From NCBI GenBank assembly GCA_025464125.1, contig JAODLU010000082.1:1-8852 (forward strand): DNA of 8,852 nucleotides. Reading direction: 5' to 3'. The stretch is from Microbacteriaceae bacterium. GTDB lineage: Bacteria > Actinomycetota > Actinomycetes > Actinomycetales > Microbacteriaceae. This document shows positions 1-4,556 of the stretch, piece by piece. Position 1 is the first letter of the stretch. Each line of letters starts with the position of its first letter. Under the pieces are notes generated by a model. That model did not search any database and was not told the origin of the DNA. It worked only from the letters and a program-made list of their open reading frames with translations. The position numbers and the translations under genes are program-made.

Positions 1-649
1 CATGGAAATACGGCGAGGTGTTTCCAGCCTCGAGCGCCTGCTTCACGAGCACGTCGATCATGGCGCCGTTCTCGGCGTGCATCATCATCAGCGCGCCATT
101 GGATGCGCCCTTCTGGAAGGCGCGCAATATCTGGCCGTCGTTGGAAAGGAACACACCCTTGTACGCCATGAAGAGTTTGAAGCTCGAGACGCCCTCGTTG
201 ATGAGCTCGTCCATCGCGTCGAGCGATGCATCCTGCACGTCGCTCAGGATCTGGTGAAAGCCGTAGTCGATCGCGCAGTTGCCAGCGGCCTTCTCGTGCC
301 AGAGGTTGTACTGGTCGATCACGTTCTGGTCGGGGTACTGCACAACGAAATCCACGATGCTGGTTGTGCCGCCCCAGGCAGCCGCCCGGGTTCCTGTCTC
401 GAACGTGTCACTCGCGAAGGTGCCGCCGAAGGGCATCTCCATATGTGTGTGCGCGTCGACGCCGCCGGGGATCACGTACTTGCCCCTTGCATCGAGCACG
501 GTGTCGACGTTGGCCTCGAGGTCGAAGCCGAGCAGCGTGGAGCCGGGCGCGATCACGCCGGCGATGGTTTCGCCATCGATCAGCACATCGGCCATTCCAG
601 TGCCCGTCGCGTTCACGACGAGGCCGTTTTTGATCAGGGTCTTTGCCAT
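1..649 (-). CDS. hydA: Dihydropyrimidinase / D-hydantoinase, N-terminal 216 residues (runs off the left edge)
   Basis: This is a cyclic amidohydrolase that opens the ring of 5,6-dihydrouracil or dihydrothymine (or 5-substituted hydantoins) to the N-carbamoyl amino acid, in the cytoplasm. The minus strand reads MAKTLIKNGLVVNA at the N-terminus. The metal-binding DAHTH (His67, His69) follows PGG. SSFKLFMAYKG holds Lys158, the expected carbamylated bridging lysine, and Tyr163, which matches the substrate-contact tyrosine of the family. MMMHAENG gives the next metal ligand, His191. These are the family's dinuclear-zinc residues in the usual order and spacing. About half of the usual 460-480 residues is present; the rest lies beyond base 1. 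The ATG at 647-649 is preceded by an AAGGAG. The gene starts 13 bases after the ureidopropionase stop, so the two are almost certainly cotranscribed. Family assignment is secure. Whether the natural substrate is a dihydropyrimidine or a hydantoin is inferred from the neighbour. Confidence 0.95.
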   Translation of the reverse strand, partial: MAKTLIKNGLVVNATGTGMADVLIDGETIAGVIAPGSTLLGFDLEANVDTVLDARGKYVIPGGVDAHTHMEMPFGGTFASDTFETGTRAAAWGGTTSIVDFVVQYPDQNVIDQYNLWHEKAAGNCAIDYGFHQILSDVQDASLDAMDELINEGVSSFKLFMAYKGVFLSNDGQILRAFQKGASNGALMMMHAENGAMIDVLVKQALEAGNTSPYFH

Positions 650-658
650 AGCCAACTG

Positions 659-664
659 CTCCTT
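659..664 (-). promoter_or_regulatory. Ribosome binding site of the dihydropyrimidinase gene
   Basis: The minus strand reads AAGGAG, 9 bases before the ATG at 647-649. It overlaps the TAA stop (663-665) of the upstream ureidopropionase gene. This fixes the start codon and suggests translational coupling of the two enzymes. Confidence 0.75.
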
Positions 665-1511
665 ACGGCTTCGGGATGCTCGTGTACGAGTCGGGGCGGC
701 GGTCCCTGTAGAACTGCCAGTCGTCGCGCATCTCCTGCACCATGTCCATCTCGAGGTCACGGATGATGATCTCCTCGTCGGTGCCTGAGCCGCGCTCACC
801 CACGAAGTTGCCGCGGGGGTCGATTACCTGGCTGGTGCCGTAGAAGTCGACGGCGAGCTCACCGTATTCGTTGTCTTCACGGCCAACCCGGTTCGGCTGC
901 AGCACGAAATAGCCATTGGCAACCGCAGCGGCCGGACCCTCGACCTCCCACAGGCGGTTGGAGAGGCCCGGCTTGGTCGCGTTCGGGTTGAAGACCATGT
1001 GGGCGCCGCCCAGGCCGAGCTCGCGCCATCCTTCGGGAAAGTGGCGGTCGTAACAGATGTACAGGCCGATCTTGCCGACCGAGGTGTCGAAGACCGGGTA
1101 GCCCAGGTTGCCTGGACGGAAGTAGAACTTCTCCCAGAAGCGGTCGAGATGCGGGATGTGGTGCTTGCGGTACTTGCCGAGGATGGTGCCGTCTGCCTCG
1201 ACCACGACTGCCGTGTTGTAGTAGACGCCGGTGATGTCTTCTTCGTAGATGGGAAGGATCATCACCAGGTTGAGTTCTTTGGCGAGCGCGGCGAAGCGCT
1301 GCACGATGGGGCCGTCAGCCTGCTCGGCAAAGCGGTAGTACTTCTTGTCTTCTGTGATGCCGAAGTACGGGCCGTAGAAAAGTTCCTGGAAGCAGATGAC
1401 CTGGGCGCCTTCTGCAGCAGCGTCCCTGGCGAATTTTTCGTGCTTGGCAATCATCGATTCCTTGTCACCTGTCCAGGTGGTCTGGGTGATCGCAGCGCGT
1501 ACGACGGTCAT
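663..1511 (-). CDS. pydC: Beta-ureidopropionase (N-carbamoyl-beta-alanine amidohydrolase), nitrilase superfamily
   Basis: This 282-residue carbon-nitrogen hydrolase is expected to cleave N-carbamoyl-beta-alanine (or N-carbamoyl-beta-aminoisobutyrate) to the beta-amino acid, CO2 and ammonia, the last step of reductive pyrimidine degradation. The nitrilase catalytic triad is visible: Glu43 in CFQELFYGPYFG, Lys116 in KYRKHHIPH and Cys153 in GLYICYDRHFPEGW. A second conserved glutamate is Glu127 (FWEKFYF). The stretch GNLGYPVF...GKIGLYIC...FNPNAT, followed by NRVG and FYG, resembles eukaryotic beta-ureidopropionase as I remember it, more than generic nitrilases or the D-amino-acid N-carbamoylases. 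The protein is shorter than the eukaryotic enzyme (about 380 residues), mainly at the N-terminus. The ATG at 1509-1511 has GGAGG close upstream. It is the first gene of the pair, read divergently from the MocR regulator and followed by dihydropyrimidinase. An N-carbamoyl amino acid hydrolase of other specificity is the main alternative. Confidence 0.9.
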   Translation of the reverse strand: MTVVRAAITQTTWTGDKESMIAKHEKFARDAAAEGAQVICFQELFYGPYFGITEDKKYYRFAEQADGPIVQRFAALAKELNLVMILPIYEEDITGVYYNTAVVVEADGTILGKYRKHHIPHLDRFWEKFYFRPGNLGYPVFDTSVGKIGLYICYDRHFPEGWRELGLGGAHMVFNPNATKPGLSNRLWEVEGPAAAVANGYFVLQPNRVGREDNEYGELAVDFYGTSQVIDPRGNFVGERGSGTDEEIIIRDLEMDMVQEMRDDWQFYRDRRPDSYTSIPKP

Positions 1512-1515
1512 AATG

Positions 1516-1520
1516 CCTCC
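1516..1520 (-). promoter_or_regulatory. Ribosome binding site of the beta-ureidopropionase gene
   Basis: The minus strand reads GGAGG, 4 bases before the ATG at 1509-1511. The spacing is short but the match to the anti-Shine-Dalgarno sequence is strong, and no other in-frame start nearby is as well placed. Confidence 0.6.
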
Positions 1521-1541
1521 AGCGTCGAGTTCTTTTTGTTA

Positions 1542-1570
1542 TTGTGCGCCGTAAACATTTCCCTTATGTT
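1542..1570 (+). promoter_or_regulatory. Possible promoter toward the mocR-type gene
   Basis: TTGTGC (1542-1547) and TATGTT (1565-1570) are spaced by 17 bases and match 3/6 and 4/6 positions of the vegetative -35 and -10 consensus. The AAACAT/ATGTTT dyad sits across the spacer and -10, which would suit autoregulation. The matches are weak. I saw no convincing opposite-strand promoter for the ureidopropionase gene, which must start somewhere in the same gap. Confidence 0.25.
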
Positions 1571-1600
1571 TCTGTCTATGACGTTGGCGTAAACATAGAC
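1550..1600. promoter_or_regulatory. Candidate MocR-type operator: two direct and one inverted AAACAT half-sites
   Basis: The 131-base gap between the divergent starts (1512-1642) contains a 9-base direct repeat, CGTAAACAT, at 1550-1558 and again at 1588-1596 (38 bases start to start). An inverted copy of its core, ATGTTT, lies at 1566-1571 and forms a perfect 6+6 dyad with the first copy (AAACAT, 7-base spacer). GTCTATG at 1574-1580 also pairs with CATAGAC at 1594-1600 (13-base spacer). From memory, GabR, the type member of MocR regulators, binds two direct 6-base repeats about 34 bases apart, and other MocR sites combine direct and inverted repeats, so the architecture fits. Binding by the adjacent regulator is inference. 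Confidence 0.5.
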
Positions 1601-1642
1601 GCAGGGCGGGAGCAGGGCAATGGCAGACGGGAAGCCGCAGTC

Positions 1643-2968
1643 GTGACCACCGTCGCGTTCGCCGTCGAGGACGCCACCCCACACGGTATCGCCGCAGCAG
1701 TTGCGCGCCTCATCACCTCGGGTGACCTCGCACCTGGCGATCGCCTGCCCACCGTGCGCGAACTCGCCGCAGACCTCGGGGTCAGTCCGGCGACGGTGAG
1801 CCACGCCTGGCAGGCCCTCTCCGGCGTGGGCCTGATCATCTCGAGGGGACGCAGTGGCAGCTTCGTGATGGCGTCGCCCCGCAAGTGGCTGCCACCGCGT
1901 TACCAGGGCCTCGCGGGCCAGCTCGAGGCAACGCGGCTCGATCTTTCGACCGGCGCCCCAGACCCCGCCCTCCTGCCCGCGCTCGAAACAGCGCTCTCTC
2001 GCGTTTCCACCCGCGCTGGCACCAACAGCTACCTGGACCAGCCCGTCATTCCCGAACTCGAAGCCGTACTGCGGGAGACCTGGCCGTACCCCGTGGATGC
2101 TGTCACCGTCGTAGACGGGGCACTCGACGCCATCTCCAGGGCACTCGAACTGACCGTCAGGTTCGGGGACCGAGTGGTGGTGGAAGACCCCGGATTCCCG
2201 CCGATCTTCGACCTGCTCGAGCATTTCGGCGCCGTACGCATTCCCGTGGGACTCGACGAGAACGGCATGCGGCCCGATCTGCTGGAGGCCGCGCTCGTGC
2301 AGCGACCGACCGTGATCGTGCTGCAGCCCCGCGCCCAAAACCCGACAGGCCGATCCCTGACGGTAGAACGCAGCAAAGAACTGGCCGCCGTGATTCGCCG
2401 CAGCCACCATGCGAGCGACGCGATAGTGATCGAAGACGACCACTCCGGCGCGATCACCACGGCACCCGACGTGAGCCTCGGCAGCTCGATTCCCGAGCAG
2501 GTGCTGCACATCCGCAGCTTTTCGAAATCGCATGGGCCCGACCTCCGCATCGCGGCGATCGGCGGGCCGGCAGAGCTCGTCGACCAGCTCGTCGCTCGCC
2601 GCATACTCGGCCCTGGGTGGACCTCCAGGATGCTGCAGGTGATGCTGCACGATTTGCTGACGGATGCGGCATCCGTCTCCGAGGTGAATGATGCGCGTCA
2701 CGTCTACCGCGCCCGCCAGCGCAGGCTGTCTGAGGCGCTGGCCGCGCACGGTCTCGACCTCGCCCCGGCTGACGGCATCAACACCTGGATGCCTGTGGCC
2801 GATGAGCGCACCGCGATAGTGCAGCTGTCTGCGGCCGGAATCCGGGTCGCGGTCGGCACCCCCTTCCAGTCCGGCCAGCAGGGCGGGTTCGTGCGCGTCA
2901 CGGCCGGGCTCGTGCGGGACGACTTCGACTCGGTTGCCGAGTCACTGGCATCCGCGTCTCGCGCCTAG
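1643..2968 (+). CDS. MocR/GabR-family PLP-dependent transcriptional regulator
   Basis: This is a two-domain regulator of about 441 residues from the GTG at 1643. Residues 12-77 form a GntR-type winged helix, with PGDRLPTVRELAADLGVS and ATVSHAWQAL as the helix-turn-helix. After a linker comes an aminotransferase class-I fold (about 95-441). PLP-site residues are visible: Asn233 in QNPTG, Asp265 in IEDDHSG, and the Schiff-base lysine Lys295 in SFSKSHGPDLRIA. A late arginine in FVRVTAG may hold a ligand carboxylate. The reading frame stays open back to a GTG at 1544, but those extra residues have no domain character and would cover the control region, so I prefer 1643, though only a weak GGGA precedes it. 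It lies divergent to the pyrimidine-catabolic pair and is their likely regulator; the effector could be beta-alanine, an inference from pathway and family. It is not an enzyme gene: the N-terminal winged helix argues against a plain aminotransferase. Confidence 0.9.
   Translation: MTTVAFAVEDATPHGIAAAVARLITSGDLAPGDRLPTVRELAADLGVSPATVSHAWQALSGVGLIISRGRSGSFVMASPRKWLPPRYQGLAGQLEATRLDLSTGAPDPALLPALETALSRVSTRAGTNSYLDQPVIPELEAVLRETWPYPVDAVTVVDGALDAISRALELTVRFGDRVVVEDPGFPPIFDLLEHFGAVRIPVGLDENGMRPDLLEAALVQRPTVIVLQPRAQNPTGRSLTVERSKELAAVIRRSHHASDAIVIEDDHSGAITTAPDVSLGSSIPEQVLHIRSFSKSHGPDLRIAAIGGPAELVDQLVARRILGPGWTSRMLQVMLHDLLTDAASVSEVNDARHVYRARQRRLSEALAAHGLDLAPADGINTWMPVADERTAIVQLSAAGIRVAVGTPFQSGQQGGFVRVTAGLVRDDFDSVAESLASASRA
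2659..2677. repeat. Perfect 19-base inverted repeat inside the mocR-type gene
   Basis: GACGGATGC and GCATCCGTC are perfect 9-base arms around a single G. The element lies in frame in the coding region (encoding Thr-Asp-Ala-Ala-Ser-Val). It also contains one copy each of GGATGC and GCATCC, the hexamer that recurs through this window. No function can be assigned. Confidence 0.5.
2965..2968. other. CTAG shared by two convergent stop codons
   Basis: The palindrome CTAG supplies TAG on the plus strand (2966-2968) to end the MocR gene and TAG on the minus strand (2967-2965) to end the acyl-CoA ligase gene. There is no intergenic space for a conventional terminator, so each transcript is expected to run into the antisense of its neighbour. 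Confidence 0.9.
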
Positions 2969-4434
2969 CCTGCCGGCAGCGGCACGATGGCGGGGGCCGA
3001 GGCGAGAGCCCTGCGCACCACCTTGCCGCTCGCGTTGCGCGGAATGGTTTCGAGGAACGTCCACTCAACGGGCACCTTGAAACCGGCGAGACGTTCGCGG
3101 GTGAATGACCTCAGGTCTTCGGTGTCCGGCAGCGAAGACAGGTGCATCGGCCTGATGTAGGCCTTCACCGTCTCGCCGAGCCGGTCATCGGGAATGCCGA
3201 CGACCACCGCCTCCTGCACTGCAGGATGCTCGCCGAGAACCCGTTCAACCTCGATGGGGTAGATGTTCTCCCCACCGCGAATGATCATGTCGCCCTTGCG
3301 ACCGACGATGTGCAGCCTGCCGTTTTCGTCCATACGACCGAGATCGCCGCTCTCGCGCCATCCGCTCGCATTCACCACAACCATGTGCGGCGCCTTCGCC
3401 CAAATCTCACCGACGCCGCTCGAATCCGGTTCATGGATCATGACTTTGCCGCCCGGAACTGCCGTACCAACGCTGTCGAGCACCTCGACATGGCCGTCGG
3501 CCGCGTACCGGTGCTGTTCTGGCGAGAGGTACGCCATGGGGCTTCCCTCCGTCTGCCCGTACCAGGTGATGTATTCCACGTCAGGACGCTGCGCCATCAT
3601 GCGCAGGATGGTCGCGGCACGGGACGCCGACGCTCCATACGACAGCATGCGCAGGGTTGGCAGTTCGAAGGCATCCGCGTTCATCAGCATCTCGACGACT
3701 GTCGCGATCGTGGCGACGTGGGTCACCTTGAGCGGCGTGAGTTTCTTCCACGCCTCGACGGTGAAGCTGGGGAACGATACGAGGGATGCATCCGACGCGA
3801 GTACAAGTGCGACGATGCCGAGCCCCGCGATGTGGTGAAGCGGCGAGGTCGCGGCGAACACGCTGGTCGTGTCGAGGTGATAGAGCCCGATCATGAGCCT
3901 CGCCCTGGCTGCGAGGGAACGCTGGCTGGTGAGCACAGCCTTGGGGTGCCCTGTTGTGCCTGAGGTGTGCAGGATGTAGCCGAGGGACTCGAGCCCTGCG
4001 CGCCATTCCACGGTCTCTGTACTACGCGCTAGTTCGTCGACGATCACCAGTTCGATGCCGCAGAGAGCGGCGGTCTCACGCCCCAGTGCTTCGCTCGATC
4101 GCGCGGCGAACAACAGCTTCACGTTCAGGGGCCCGACGATAGCGGCGAGCTCATGGGCGGTCATCCTGGTGCTGAGTGGCGCGAGCGGACGGTTCGTGGC
4201 TGAGCCGGCGAACAGGAAGGCCTGCGCGGTTGGCGAATCGGCCATGATCATTGCCACCGGCGAACCATCGGCGCTTCCCGCGGCATCGAGGAACTGCGAC
4301 GCGCCAGCCGCGCGTTCGAGGAACTCCTGGCCGGTCCAGGCCTCCCCGTTCGAAGAAATCGTCATCACCCGCTCGCTGCCAGCGGTCATGGATTCGAGGA
4401 TCATGGCGGACCACGTGCCTGTGGCGAGAGTCAT
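2965..4434 (-). CDS. AMP-forming acyl-CoA ligase / acyl-CoA synthetase, substrate unknown
   Basis: This 489-residue member of the ANL adenylating superfamily activates a carboxylic acid with ATP to an acyl-adenylate and, most likely, transfers it to CoA. The core motifs are complete: the phosphate-binding loop HTSGTTGHPK (156-165), WYGQTEG (291-297), SGDLGRMDENG with Asp364, the hinge region GRKGDMIIRGGENIYP with Arg379, and the C-terminal catalytic lysine Lys471 in RNASGKVVRRAL. It is slightly shorter than the usual 500-550 residues, mostly at the N-terminus. The ATG at 4432-4434 has only a weak GGGAC upstream; nearby in-frame ATG codons (residues 11 and 16) are alternatives. It stands alone, with no acyl-CoA dehydrogenase, thiolase or carrier protein beside it, so the acid (fatty, aromatic or other) cannot be told. 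It converges on the MocR gene and is separated from the transglutaminase gene by 121 bases that carry a candidate promoter. Confidence 0.9.
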   Translation of the reverse strand: MTLATGTWSAMILESMTAGSERVMTISSNGEAWTGQEFLERAAGASQFLDAAGSADGSPVAMIMADSPTAQAFLFAGSATNRPLAPLSTRMTAHELAAIVGPLNVKLLFAARSSEALGRETAALCGIELVIVDELARSTETVEWRAGLESLGYILHTSGTTGHPKAVLTSQRSLAARARLMIGLYHLDTTSVFAATSPLHHIAGLGIVALVLASDASLVSFPSFTVEAWKKLTPLKVTHVATIATVVEMLMNADAFELPTLRMLSYGASASRAATILRMMAQRPDVEYITWYGQTEGSPMAYLSPEQHRYAADGHVEVLDSVGTAVPGGKVMIHEPDSSGVGEIWAKAPHMVVVNASGWRESGDLGRMDENGRLHIVGRKGDMIIRGGENIYPIEVERVLGEHPAVQEAVVVGIPDDRLGETVKAYIRPMHLSSLPDTEDLRSFTRERLAGFKVPVEWTFLETIPRNASGKVVRRALASAPAIVPLPAG

Positions 4435-4501
4435 CTAAGTGTCCCTGCTGTACGGCCCTCGCGGAGCTCTCCCTTGAGCGGCCCCCGGGCGGTACGAAGT
4501 T

Positions 4502-4518
4502 AGTCAAATGTTATGACT
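4502..4518. promoter_or_regulatory. Candidate operator dyad upstream of the acyl-CoA ligase gene
   Basis: AGTCA and TGACT are perfect 5-base arms around a 7-base AT-rich centre (17 bases in all). They overlap the candidate -10 at 4510-4515, where a repressor would block transcription. The arms are short, and no regulator is encoded next to it in the window other than the MocR gene, whose putative half-site (AAACAT) is different. Confidence 0.35.
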
Positions 4519-4537
4519 GTTTCGGTGCGGCAGACAA
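4510..4537 (-). promoter_or_regulatory. Candidate promoter of the acyl-CoA ligase gene
   Basis: On the minus strand TTGTCT (4537-4532) and CATAAC (4515-4510) are spaced by 16 bases, each matching the vegetative consensus at 4 of 6 positions. Transcription would begin near 4503, leaving an untranslated leader of about 70 bases before the ATG at 4434. This gap (4435-4555) is also locally AT-richer than its surroundings. Confidence 0.4.
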
Positions 4538-4556
4538 CCTGGACGAAGTCGGCCGC
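4527..4556 (-). terminator. Possible U-less hairpin at the end of the transglutaminase operon
   Basis: Reading the minus strand, GCGGCCGAC (4556-4548) can pair with GTCTGCCGC (4535-4527) around a 12-base loop, giving a 9-base stem with one C-T mismatch. It begins within the TAG stop of the transglutaminase gene. No run of U follows, so it is not a classical intrinsic terminator. It overlaps the candidate -35 of the ligase promoter. Confidence 0.3.

Noticed and set aside
2..766. 254-residue plus-strand open frame at the left edge
   Set aside because: The opposite strand encodes dihydropyrimidinase with all its metal ligands. The plus-strand frame runs across the junction of two real genes and has no domain character.
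1544..1642. 33-residue N-terminal extension of the MocR regulator from a GTG at 1544
   Set aside because: The added residues show no family similarity and would overlap the operator and promoter elements. The winged helix starts a few residues after the GTG at 1643.
1508..2749. 413-residue open frame antisense to the MocR gene
   Set aside because: It mirrors the codons of a well-supported gene in high-GC DNA. The translation is His/Arg/Gly-rich without recognisable domains, and it covers the divergent control region.
3142..3963. 273-residue open frame antisense to the acyl-CoA ligase
   Set aside because: The minus-strand ligase has every family motif. The antisense product is His/Arg-rich and featureless.
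4479..4495. GC-rich CCCGGG tract upstream of the ligase as a terminator
   Set aside because: Only the six-base CCCGGG is symmetric, with no loop and no U tract.
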